The notes under the pieces were generated by a model. That model made no database searches. It worked only from the letters and a program-made list of their open reading frames with translations, and was not told the origin of the DNA. A stretch of 21,048 bases of DNA, from positions 648 to 21,695 of IMG/VR virus record IMGVR_UViG_3300030107_004723. One strand, given 5' to 3'. How positions within the stretch are numbered: the first letter of the stretch is position 1; every line of letters begins with the position of its first letter. This DNA comes from a virus. Of this stretch, positions 7,183 to 12,726 are shown one piece after another. Position numbers and translations under genes: made by a program.

Positions 7183-7308
7183 TTAGCCCTCCAGAAATTC
7201 TATTGCTTCCTTTAATCTCTTAATCTCATTATGCCAATCATCGTCATAAATTTCAAGAGTTTTTATAACATCGGTAATTTTTTCAATTGCTTCCTCTCTC
7301 TTTAACAT
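7183..7308 (-). CDS. Small helical protein (41 residues)
   Basis: ATG at 7308 to TAA at 7183-7185. An AAGGGG leader stands 6 bases before the ATG, the same leader as in five other genes of this strand. The product is one charged helix pair (MLKREEAIEKITDVIKTLEI, a YDDDWH turn, then NEIKRLKEAIEFLEG). Its stop abuts the GTG of the next gene, and its start overlaps the lipoprotein gene by 26 bases. Function unknown. The ribosome site and end-to-end fit support it being real. Confidence 0.6.
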   Translation of the reverse strand: MLKREEAIEKITDVIKTLEIYDDDWHNEIKRLKEAIEFLEG

Positions 7309-7588
7309 CTTTATCCCCTTCAATAAAATCTATGTAACCTCTCCAATGCTCTTTACAATATGCCTTTATATCCTTAGCCTTCCAAGCGTGTTCTTTCTGC
7401 TTCATTAAAGTACAGGCTGCTATCGCCTTCTCTTTTGTCTCGTCACTAAAAGCCGGAGACCTTCCAACCGTCTGATTAAAGTCCACCTTGCTATTAAGTT
7501 TACAACTAGAAAGGAATGTCATCAGCAGTAAAATCAGCATCGGGGTTAACATAATTTTCAAACCTATCATCGTCTGTAATATTTTCAT
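7283..7588 (-). CDS. Probable phage lipoprotein
   Basis: A 101-residue product with a type II signal peptide. The N-region ends at K11, a hydrophobic run IMLTPMLILLLMTFL follows, and the lipobox is L-S-S-C29. Processing would leave a 73-residue lipoprotein attached at C29, with two further Cys in the mature part (AACTLMKQ and AYCKEHW). The first ATG (7588) has GGAGG about 9 bases upstream; internal ATGs at residues 7 and 13 also keep the lipobox. The gene starts 83 bases inside the preceding gene in another frame. Small early phage lipoproteins can block superinfection (for example the T5 Llp type). That role here is inference from type and position only. Confidence 0.7.
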   Translation of the reverse strand: MKILQTMIGLKIMLTPMLILLLMTFLSSCKLNSKVDFNQTVGRSPAFSDETKEKAIAACTLMKQKEHAWKAKDIKAYCKEHWRGYIDFIEGDKDVKERGSN

Positions 7589-7691
7589 CCTCTAGTTCCT
7601 CCTGTCTTTTCATTTCTTCTTCTATCCATCTTTCATGTCTAAGGGTTAATAAGTCCCCATAGTCCTCTAATAGTCTTAATACTTTACTCAT
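7506..7691 (-). CDS. Hypothetical small acidic protein
   Basis: A 61-residue protein, not recognised. The N-terminal half is an amphipathic charged helix (MSKVLRLLEDYGDLLTLRHE). The C-terminal half is strongly acidic and probably disordered (DENITDDDRFENYVNPDADF). The acidic tail is coded by the same bases, in a shifted frame, that code the lipoprotein's signal peptide. The ATG at 7691 follows AAGGGG by about 8 bases and overlaps the preceding gene's stop (ATGA). Its composition resembles DNA-mimic or inhibitor peptides, but that is only an impression. Confidence 0.6.
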   Translation of the reverse strand: MSKVLRLLEDYGDLLTLRHERWIEEEMKRQEELEDENITDDDRFENYVNPDADFTADDIPF

Positions 7692-8020
7692 TTCTTATTC
7701 CCCTTTGGTTTGACCGTAGTAATTGAAACAATCGCCTTAGGTGTTGCCAGTACAGCATCTTTTTGAGGCGTGTTATCTCTGTATAATAGCACGATCATTC
7801 CATGTTGTCTACATAATAATTGGAAGTTCTTAAAATGGATTGTAGTTGTACAAGTTAAATGGTCCGAAGCCGTTCCGACCGTGTTTATTGTACTGGCATT
7901 AATATTCGTAGGCATAAACCAGGATTTAGTCGCCTTCGGGGTCTTGATCGATACCATCACGGTCGATGCCATTGAGGTCATGCTCATTGTTAATGCTGCT
8001 ATTGCTAATAATTTTTTCAT
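7688..8020 (-). CDS. Secreted small protein with Sec signal peptide
   Basis: A 110-residue protein with a textbook Sec signal peptide. MKKLL is followed by a hydrophobic core (AIAALTMSMTSM) and a likely cleavage after M-A-S at about residue 19. The mature part (about 91 residues) is Thr- and Val-rich and beta-like. It has two Cys (C57 in LTCTT and C70 in LLCRQH) that could form a disulfide in the periplasm or outside the cell. The tail is basic (VKPKGNKK). GGAG stands about 8 bases before the ATG at 8020. No family recognised. The neighbouring lipoprotein suggests a small group of envelope-directed early genes. Confidence 0.75.
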   Translation of the reverse strand: MKKLLAIAALTMSMTSMASTVMVSIKTPKATKSWFMPTNINASTINTVGTASDHLTCTTTIHFKNFQLLCRQHGMIVLLYRDNTPQKDAVLATPKAIVSITTVKPKGNKK

Positions 8021-8083
8021 CGTCTTTACTCCTTACGTAAGTGAAATCTAATAATTTCTTTATAAAAAATCCAGGACAAACCA

Positions 8084-8563
8084 TTATCGGTTTCTCCAAA
8101 AAGTGTTTTGCTCTGCACCTTTTCGGGTCTTATAGGCTTTGACAAGCATTGGTTGTTGTGTCTTGTAGCGTCTAAACGTCCCAAACTTCGCACCCTCTGA
8201 TATCCTTTGGAGTATCTTATCTCTCTTAACCTCATCGGTTATAATATCCTTCATGGTTTCAAGGGAAGAAGTAAAAAACTCCGAGTTCTTATCGTTACTG
8301 TAAAAACCTTCCGGTAACTCCATAGCTCTTTCTTTTTTTCTTTTCATAAACTCGCCATGAGACTTTATAGCTTCCTTCATTGACTCGTTTAAATGACTTT
8401 TATCGTCACTCATAGCTCTCTCTTTTTTGGTCTTAGTGAATAAATTAGAAACACTATTTTCTGCGTGTTCTCTCATTGATTGACTCAATAGCTCTGATAG
8501 CTCTGGTTTTTCTTCGACGTTAATCTCACCGTTTTTCATTGTTACTACATTAAACTTAATCAT
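8084..8563 (-). CDS. Hypothetical protein with internal repeat
   Basis: A 159-residue protein, not recognised. It is rich in charged helices and contains a degenerate internal duplication of about 30 residues. Segments at 28-51 and 60-81 each run from a QSM/ESM + R/K-E element to an identical KKERAM (46-51 and 76-81). The C-terminal part is basic (RRYKTQQ..., KTRKGAEQN). It is the first gene after a promoter-like site at 8590-8618, and the ATG at 8563 has the AAGGGGACAAAATG leader also used at 10212. The repeat looks like two copies of a helical binding unit; the partner is unknown. Confidence 0.75.
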   Translation of the reverse strand: MIKFNVVTMKNGEINVEEKPELSELLSQSMREHAENSVSNLFTKTKKERAMSDDKSHLNESMKEAIKSHGEFMKRKKERAMELPEGFYSNDKNSEFFTSSLETMKDIITDEVKRDKILQRISEGAKFGTFRRYKTQQPMLVKAYKTRKGAEQNTFWRNR

Positions 8564-8589
8564 TTTGTCCCCTTTGTTTTGTTAATACT

Positions 8590-8618
8590 ATACTACACGA
8601 AAAAGCCTTGTAGGTCAA
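8590..8618 (-). promoter_or_regulatory. Early promoter upstream of the 8563 gene
   Basis: TTGACC (8613-8618) and TAGTAT (8590-8595) on the minus strand are separated by 17 bases. A 6-bp inverted repeat TAGGTC-AA-GACCTA (8611-8624) overlaps the -35 box and may be an operator. The first gene downstream starts at 8563 with an AAGGGG leader. Confidence 0.6.
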
Positions 8619-8634
8619 GACCTATATAATATTT

Positions 8635-8841
8635 TCACGCTTTGACCTTAACCATCTTAAATTCTGCCGTAGGGTTATGCTCTCTCAAGTCCATCAAGAC
8701 CTCATAAGCCCAATAATGGTTTAACAATGAGGCATGTATTAAGTTAATAACAGGCTTATTATTTTGAAGGTCCATCGGTCTAAACTTTTTCATTCCTTTA
8801 GCCTTAACATAAATATTATATAACTCATCTTTTAAAATCAT
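8635..8841 (-). CDS. Hypothetical small protein
   Basis: A 68-residue protein, not recognised. It appears helical, with a conserved-looking core of aromatic and Asn/His residues (INLIHASLLNHYWAYEVLMD) and a basic end (EFKMVKVKA). No membrane or signal segment. The ATG at 8841 overlaps the previous gene's TGA (ATGA), and GGAGG lies 9 bases upstream. It ends just before the 8590-8618 promoter, so it closes one transcription unit. Confidence 0.7.
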   Translation of the reverse strand: MILKDELYNIYVKAKGMKKFRPMDLQNNKPVINLIHASLLNHYWAYEVLMDLREHNPTAEFKMVKVKA

Positions 8842-9050
8842 ATTGGTCTGCCTCCTCTACAGTCTTGAACGGTCCTAATCAAAATAGAACCATCCGGTTG
8901 TTTAAGTAATAATATAAGGCTATAACACCCATTTTTAAGTTTTACTCCACCATCATCAAAGTCTAATTCTTTTGTCTCGCCTACTTTTGACATGGCTATA
9001 AACAAAAAGGTTAAAAGCAAAACGTCTTTGAATAATTTTATAATCACCAT
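8838..9050 (-). CDS. Small exported protein with N-terminal signal segment
   Basis: A 70-residue protein that starts with a basic N-region (K5, K8) and a hydrophobic core (DVLLLTFLFIAM). A polar, acidic mature part follows. Two Cys (C42 and C64) could form a disulfide if exported. A predicted cleavage site is unclear, so it may remain membrane-anchored. GGAG lies only 3 bases before the ATG at 9050 but 6 bases before GTG at 9047, so the real start may be the GTG. It shares the small-exported-protein theme with the genes at 7283 and 7688. Confidence 0.65.
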   Translation of the reverse strand: MVIIKLFKDVLLLTFLFIAMSKVGETKELDFDDGGVKLKNGCYSLILLLKQPDGSILIRTVQDCRGGRPI

Positions 9051-9087
9051 TGACTCCTTTGCCTTCCCTGGCTTATTGACTGAGATT

Positions 9088-9483
9088 TTACTTCATTATT
9101 TGCTGATATTGACCATAAGTAAAAGATTCATTCCAACTCTCTACCGTATAAGGTTTATAGGGTTCCTCAATGAACCTTCCTACAACAAAGCTTCCATTGT
9201 TTGGATGGGCAGTGAAGTAGACCATATCAGTCTCAAACTCAAAAGGTAACTCTCTACCCCTAACATACCAAACAAAGTCTTTTTGAAAAACCTTAAACCC
9301 AAAACGCTCTAAAAAATCATTCATACAATTCTTAGTGTGATTAGTTTTCCAACCACCATTATTCAATCTTATCCTAGTTGAACCGTCCTCAAGGTGCTCC
9401 GCTATAACAATAACAGTGTCGTAAAGCTTATAATACTCTTTGTTGCCTATATTCCAAACACTAAGACCTTTTCTTTGTCGCAT
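9088..9483 (-). CDS. Hypothetical protein
   Basis: A 131-residue protein, not recognised. From the ATG at 9483 the N-terminus is basic (MRQRKG). It is followed by beta-strand-like segments (YDTVIVIAEHLEDGSTRIRL), a His/Asn/Cys patch (GGWKTNHTKNCMNDF) and an aromatic C-terminal half (DFVWYVRGR, then SFVVGRFIEEPYKPY). GGGGG stands 5-7 bases before this ATG; a TTG 12 bases earlier would overlap that site. It overlaps the upstream 42-residue gene by 23 bases. No function is suggested by context. Confidence 0.7.
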   Translation of the reverse strand: MRQRKGLSVWNIGNKEYYKLYDTVIVIAEHLEDGSTRIRLNNGGWKTNHTKNCMNDFLERFGFKVFQKDFVWYVRGRELPFEFETDMVYFTAHPNNGSFVVGRFIEEPYKPYTVESWNESFTYGQYQQIMK

Positions 9484-9592
9484 CTTTGCCCCCAAACGCT
9501 TTATTGATTAACTTAATTCTTTTATCTCTCTTAATCTTATCCTGAGAGACCGTAGGTTTTATGATCTTATACGCCCAAAAATTTTTCATCAT
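9461..9592 (-). CDS. Small basic protein (42-43 residues)
   Basis: An ATGATG start (9592 or 9589) is followed by 41 more codons to TAG at 9461. GGAGG lies 4 and 7 bases before the two ATGs, so the second (9589) is slightly better placed. The product is very basic: aromatic N-terminus MKNFWAYKIIKP, then DKIKRDKRIKLINKAFGG. It could bind nucleic acid (inference). The start overlaps the stop of the upstream 43-residue gene, and the end overlaps the next gene by 23 bases. Confidence 0.6.
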   Translation of the reverse strand: MMKNFWAYKIIKPTVSQDKIKRDKRIKLINKAFGGKDATKKRS

Positions 9593-9720
9593 GCAGCCTC
9601 CAATACAGGTAAAAGGTGTTTATAAGGAAACTCTGAATAGACCCATGTAGTGCCAGTCTCAACCTCTACAGGTAAAGGAAGTTGAATCACGTTGTCTAGT
9701 TGTATTGTTTTTGTTTCCAT
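9589..9720 (-). CDS. Small protein (43 residues)
   Basis: First gene after the promoter-like site at 9740-9768. AAGGGG stands 7 bases before the ATG at 9720, and the TGA at 9589 overlaps the next gene's ATG. The product (METKTIQLDNVIQLPLPVEV and on) is a beta-like acidic peptide with a central TTWVYSEF and hydrophobic end HLLPVLEAA. No family recognised; supported by its leader and its fit between promoter and next gene. Confidence 0.6.
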   Translation of the reverse strand: METKTIQLDNVIQLPLPVEVETGTTWVYSEFPYKHLLPVLEAA

Positions 9721-9739
9721 TTTGAATCCCCTTATAAAC

Positions 9740-9768
9740 ATATTAACAGAAAAACCTTCCTTGGTCAA
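9740..9768 (-). promoter_or_regulatory. Early promoter upstream of the 9720 gene
   Basis: TTGACC (9763-9768) and TAATAT (9740-9745) on the minus strand are separated by 17 bases. The arrangement mirrors the promoter at 8590-8618 (same TTGACC, T-run within the spacer). It starts the 9720, 9592 and 9483 genes. Confidence 0.6.
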
Positions 9769-9774
9769 GCGTTT

Positions 9775-10212
9775 TTATGCAATATTTCTATTATCGCAAA
9801 TATAATAGTTATTCCCATCTTTAGTATAAGAATTGCATTGAGTTGCTATGCCCTTAGTTGTAGCGATAAATTTTCCTAACTTCTCACTCTTAGGCAACTC
9901 ATTTAGTGAAGCGTCAAAAGCCTTGACCATAAACCTCAATTCAGCATTCCTATCAGAGTCAACAAAAAGTATAGAATGTTGCTCATAAATATGCGCTAAC
10001 TGCTCAACTGTTGCAAGGTCAAACACCTGATTGATAACAGGCACTAAGATTGATAACTCCGACTCGCCTCTGTAAACACCCTCAACTACTTTATAACTAA
10101 GACCAAAGGTCTCAAGGTGCCTTAAAACCTTCTTATGATTCTCAAGGTTATCAGCCTTAGAGAGTCTTGATTGAAATACTGAAAATATAACAAAAGCATC
10201 TTTTTTCTTCAT
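9775..10212 (-). CDS. Hypothetical protein, first early gene
   Basis: A 145-residue protein from the ATG at 10212, preceded by AAGGGG with 5 bases between. A longer in-frame reading from TTG 10260 would run through the promoter and is rejected. The N-terminal half has the outline 'strand, Asn/His helix, strand, glycine turn' (FVIFSVFQ, DNLENHKKVLRHLETFGLSY, VVEGVYRGESE) followed by VPV and EQLAHIYEQHSILFVD. This faintly resembles the DUF3293 family, but I would not assign it. Three Cys near the end are spaced too far apart to call a metal site. As the first gene leftwards from the divergent control region it is probably expressed at once on infection; a host-takeover role is inference. Confidence 0.7.
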   Translation of the reverse strand: MKKKDAFVIFSVFQSRLSKADNLENHKKVLRHLETFGLSYKVVEGVYRGESELSILVPVINQVFDLATVEQLAHIYEQHSILFVDSDRNAELRFMVKAFDASLNELPKSEKLGKFIATTKGIATQCNSYTKDGNNYYICDNRNIA

Positions 10213-10240
10213 TTTGTCCCCTTGGTTATTGGTTAATAAG

Positions 10241-10269
10241 AGTATAACACGATAAGGCAAAACCTACAA
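10241..10269 (-). promoter_or_regulatory. Leftward early promoter at the divergent junction
   Basis: On the minus strand TATACT (10241-10246, five of six matches) lies 17 bases from a weak TTGTAG (10264-10269). CGTGT directly before the -10 box is also found at the 8590 promoter. The weak -35 suggests that an activator helps. It reads into the gene at 10212. Confidence 0.55.
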
Positions 10270-10275
10270 GACTTT

Positions 10276-10287
10276 TTATTATAATAA
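10276..10287 (+). promoter_or_regulatory. Palindromic -10-like box for the rightward block
   Basis: TTATTATAATAA is a 12-bp perfect palindrome containing a consensus TATAAT on the plus strand at 10280-10285. No -35 box is seen at 17 bases. Transcription from it would begin near 10292, leaving about 10 bases before the ATG at 10302, with no ribosome site. Confidence 0.4.
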
Positions 10288-10301
10288 GTGTACAAATAGT
10301 T

Positions 10302-10775
10302 ATGAGCAAAAAAGAGCAAAAAAAGCCCTCATTTAAAGAGCTACAAAGAGCATGGTATAAAATACTAGACGAGTCAGGTTTCGACGATATCGAACGATCT
10401 GGAAAGAATAGACAAAGGTTTTTCGACGAGTATAGTGGAATACTAAAGAGACCGACCAGTGTTATAAGGGCAAAATATGATTTATTTACTGAAAAATACT
10501 ATAATATAGCAAGTTTTTTAAGCTATAACGCTACTTTTTTACCTAAAATAGACCGTAAAGTACTAGAATTGCATGGAAAAGGCTTTACAACTCAACGTGT
10601 TTCCGACTACTTACGAGAAAACTTCGAATACCCACTAAACAAAAAGGGTCGATCCGGCAAACCATACAGTGTTTTTTTCGTACACACCAAACTTAAGTAT
10701 TTGAAATTACTAATATTAATTTACGCACGGACAGACTGTCTAGAAACTGTTAAGATATCTTGGCAATCTATGTAG
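10302..10775 (+). CDS. Hypothetical basic protein, possible HTH regulator
   Basis: A 157-residue, Lys/Arg-rich protein that is the first gene of the rightward block. Residues about 83-107 (KIDRKVLELHGKGFTTQRVSDY as the core) have the 'helix, G-x-G turn, helix' look of resolvase-type HTH segments. They are followed by a basic loop, KKGRSGK. The N-terminal 60 residues are charged helices. No catalytic serine or nuclease motif is visible. No ribosome-binding site precedes the ATG, so it may be translated leaderless from the TATAAT at 10280. Its position before the late promoter suits a late-gene regulator; a small-terminase role is also possible. Both are inference. Confidence 0.6.
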   Translation: MSKKEQKKPSFKELQRAWYKILDESGFDDIERSGKNRQRFFDEYSGILKRPTSVIRAKYDLFTEKYYNIASFLSYNATFLPKIDRKVLELHGKGFTTQRVSDYLRENFEYPLNKKGRSGKPYSVFFVHTKLKYLKLLILIYARTDCLETVKISWQSM

Positions 10776-10792
10776 CAAATGTTAAGATATCT
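10748..10792 (+). repeat. Tandem 13-bp direct repeat upstream of the late promoter
   Basis: TGTTAAGATATCT occurs at 10748-10760 and again at 10780-10792, a period of 32 bases or about three helical turns. Each copy holds the palindrome AGATATCT. The second copy ends 25 bases before the -35 box at 10818. This is the layout of two same-face binding sites for an activator or repressor of the late genes. Confidence 0.55.
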
Positions 10793-10817
10793 GGACATGG
10801 GGGGGTTAAAAAAAGGC

Positions 10818-10846
10818 TTGACATTTACAAATCCGCCGCCTAGACT
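10818..10846 (+). promoter_or_regulatory. Late-operon promoter
   Basis: A perfect TTGACA (10818-10823) is followed after 17 bases by TAGACT (10841-10846, four of six matches). It lies in the gap between 10775 and 10878 and reads into the packaging and capsid genes. A run of seven G and one of seven A just upstream are also visible. Confidence 0.65.
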
Positions 10847-10877
10847 GAATAATAAAACACCGCTTTCTGGAGCAAAC

Positions 10878-11255
10878 ATGACGCAAGACAAAACAGAGCC
10901 ACGGCGCATAATACTGCCACCCAAGAAGAAGAAAGTGACCTTAGAGACTAGCTCAATCATTCCTGCTACCGAGCTTCTTCTCCATGACGCTAAGGCTATC
11001 ATTGGAGCTGAGTTAGCTCACTATCGCTCAAAAGCCGTAAGGGGGGTAACTCTAGACCCTAAGGAGGCTCGTATAGTCCAAGGCTACCTGGAGTCCCTAG
11101 TTAAGATTCAGAGAGAAGAGAGAGAAATTTCAGAGGCTCAAGATTTGTCTGCCCTGTCAGATTCAGAATTGATGCGCCTAGCCAAACGGGTCTTAGACAA
11201 TAATAATAATAAGACAATAGATAAGAACGAAAGGAGTGATAATGAACGCAAATGA
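10878..11255 (+). CDS. Possible small terminase / DNA-packaging protein
   Basis: A 125-residue protein from the ATG at 10878, preceded by GGAG with 5 bases between; earlier in-frame codons overlap the promoter. A basic, Pro-rich N-terminus (RRIILPPKKKK) leads into helices. The core DPKEARIVQGYLESLVKIQR followed by LSDSELMRLAKRVL resembles proteins encoded just upstream of the packaging genes in several phages. The tail is Asn- and Lys-rich and looks disordered. No recognisable HTH is present, so small terminase is a guess from place and size. It overlaps the next gene by 14 bases. Confidence 0.5.
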   Translation: MTQDKTEPRRIILPPKKKKVTLETSSIIPATELLLHDAKAIIGAELAHYRSKAVRGVTLDPKEARIVQGYLESLVKIQREEREISEAQDLSALSDSELMRLAKRVLDNNNNKTIDKNERSDNERK

Positions 11256-11457
11256 AATTTATGTAGCAAAAGCCAATGATTTGTATGCCGCCCTAGGACA
11301 TGCAATGGTCCAGAAAAAACAACTCGAAGAACAAATAGAAGACCTTGAGCTTCAACTCAAAGGACTTATAATCCACAACCCCTTATTGCAAAAAATAGAA
11401 CAAGACACCCTAGCTTCCCTAAGTAAGGACAAGGAAGAAGAAGATGGAGAACTGTAG
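11242..11457 (+). CDS. Small coiled-coil protein
   Basis: A 71-residue helical protein. AAAGGAG stands 5 bases before the ATG at 11242; the upstream GTG at 11236 overlaps this site. The middle contains a clear heptad stretch (KKQLEEQIEDLELQLKGL), and the end is acidic (KDKEEEDGEL). It overlaps both neighbours by 14 bases. It is probably a structural or packaging accessory, but it is not assigned to any family. Confidence 0.7.
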   Translation: MNANEIYVAKANDLYAALGHAMVQKKQLEEQIEDLELQLKGLIIHNPLLQKIEQDTLASLSKDKEEEDGEL

Positions 11458-11899
11458 ACTAAGACCTCTAGTAGATGAGGACCACGCATTTCTGTTTAAC
11501 AGTTTTCTGAAGTCCTATAGGTTCAGTCCGTTTGCAGAAAAAATTACAAACACTATTTATTTTGAGGACCATCATAAACTTATAGAACGAATTATAGACA
11601 ATTCAAAAGTTCTTGTAGCTTGTAACCCCTCTGACCCTTCTCAACTTTATGGCTACATACTAGCAGGGGAGGAAGAAGGAGTCCTTGTAATCCACTTTCT
11701 ATATGTTAAGCATACCTTCAGAAATATGGGGATTGGGAAAACTCTTTTAGACGCAGTAGGTCATTCGAGTGATAACGCAGCAGTTTACACTCACCATACC
11801 CGAATGGCAGATCGGTTAGCCTCTAAATATAATTTAGTTTACCATCCGTATTTATTATTTGACCTTCCTAACCTAGAGGTTCCATGTGAGCAGGACTAA
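11444..11899 (+). CDS. GNAT-family N-acetyltransferase-like protein
   Basis: A 151-residue protein with the GNAT layout. Beta strands include GVLVIHFLYVKHTF. The acetyl-CoA pyrophosphate loop is R93-N-M-G-I-G98-K (the R/Q-x-x-G-x-G/A motif A), followed by helix TLLDAV. The C-terminal strand region is YNLVYHPYLLFDL. The ATG at 11444 has AAGGAAG upstream. A GNAT protein beside the packaging genes is common in phages. Its target is unknown and could be a virion protein, host protein or small molecule. The C-terminal Tyr usually acting as general acid cannot be assigned safely. Confidence 0.75.
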   Translation: MENCRLRPLVDEDHAFLFNSFLKSYRFSPFAEKITNTIYFEDHHKLIERIIDNSKVLVACNPSDPSQLYGYILAGEEEGVLVIHFLYVKHTFRNMGIGKTLLDAVGHSSDNAAVYTHHTRMADRLASKYNLVYHPYLLFDLPNLEVPCEQD

Positions 11900-12449
11900 A
11901 GATGTAGATAAAGAAAAGTTAAGACTCGACTACCTCTTTGAGCAGGGGGTTAATTTTGTCGATCGAGTTATTCAGATTAACGAAGAAATAGATGACCATA
12001 GTTTTTCTTTCATAGATGCTGCCCTTAGTGAATTAGAAAGAGCTAGTAAAAAAACTATAACTATAAGAATAAACTCTCCAGGTGGTTCAGTCTACGATGC
12101 TCTAGCTATGATAGGGCGGTTAAACTCTTCAAGCTGTAGAATAGTCACAGAATCTTACGGTCACGTTATGAGTGCTGCGACCTTATTACTAGCAGCAGGT
12201 CGTAAACGTAGAATGTCTAAATACTGTGTGTTTATGGCACACCAAATGTCTTACTACATAGGAGGGTCTCATGCTGAAACGAAAGAAGAAGTAGATCAAG
12301 TTGAAAAACAGGAACGCCAATGGTGTTCTTGGATGGCAGAGTTGAGTAACAAGGATGCAGAATTTTGGTACGATAGGACCTACAAGAAAAACTTTTACTT
12401 GACTCCAGATGAATGCTTAGAGTATGGAGTTATAGATGAAATCTTTTAA
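11886..12449 (+). CDS. ClpP-type serine protease, probable head maturation protease
   Basis: A 187-residue member of the ClpP/crotonase-fold proteases. The oxyanion loop is INSPGGSVYDAL (PGG at 65-67). The nucleophile is S96 in YGHVMSAATLLLAAG, and the base is H119 in VFMAHQMS. The C-terminal YLTPDECLEYGVIDEIF matches the ClpP end. Aligning that end by eye, the position of the third triad residue (Asp in ClpP) appears to be Lys168 or Asn169, so a dyad is possible. The start is GTG at 11886, with AGAGG 6 bases upstream, overlapping the GNAT gene by 14 bases. It likely trims scaffold and capsid proteins during head assembly, judged from the portal, scaffold and capsid genes downstream. Confidence 0.85.
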   Translation: MSRTKDVDKEKLRLDYLFEQGVNFVDRVIQINEEIDDHSFSFIDAALSELERASKKTITIRINSPGGSVYDALAMIGRLNSSSCRIVTESYGHVMSAATLLLAAGRKRRMSKYCVFMAHQMSYYIGGSHAETKEEVDQVEKQERQWCSWMAELSNKDAEFWYDRTYKKNFYLTPDECLEYGVIDEIF

Positions 12450-12726
12450 AAACCGTAGTCATGAAGTAGCTTGCAATATGATGGAAATTAGTATAGAATT
12501 AATAGATGAAGTGTTCAAAAAAGTAGACCGTATAGCCAAACGTAATTCTCACAGAGAACGCAATGGTTTAAAGCTGATAGACTCAGGACATTTTAGATGG
12601 GACATAAGACAATTAAAATTACAAACAAAGGACAAGCTGGAGTCAATTCAGGCTCTATTAGAACAATACGGCGACGACACCAAGTTGATCGCAAGAAAAC
12701 CTGAATCGGAGGAGACCGAAGAATGA
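12436..12726 (+). CDS. Hypothetical helical protein
   Basis: A 96-residue protein, not recognised. It is mainly helical with mixed charge (EISIELIDEVFKKVDRIAKR, then a DIRQLKLQTKDKLESIQALL segment) and an acidic end (ESEETEE). GGAG stands 6 bases before the ATG at 12436, inside the end of the first ClpP-like gene, and its stop overlaps the ATG of the second. Being sandwiched between two ClpP-like proteases, it may be an adaptor or partner of one of them; that is inference from place only. Confidence 0.65.
   Translation: MKSFKNRSHEVACNMMEISIELIDEVFKKVDRIAKRNSHRERNGLKLIDSGHFRWDIRQLKLQTKDKLESIQALLEQYGDDTKLIARKPESEETEE

Noticed and set aside
8026-8235. 69-residue minus-strand frame rich in Arg
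   Set aside because: It overlaps the 8084-8563 gene almost fully in another frame and has no ribosome site; the larger gene has a promoter and leader.
10213-10260. N-terminal extension of the 9775-10212 gene starting at TTG 10260
   Set aside because: It would translate through the -10 box and the AAGGGG leader; the ATG at 10212 has the well-placed leader.
10779-10877. N-terminal extension of the 10878 gene from 10779
   Set aside because: It overlaps the tandem repeat and promoter, and has no ribosome site; GGAG precedes the ATG at 10878.
10721-11002. 93-residue minus-strand frame across the late promoter
   Set aside because: It runs opposite to the late operon over its promoter and the 10878 gene; no start signal or family feature.
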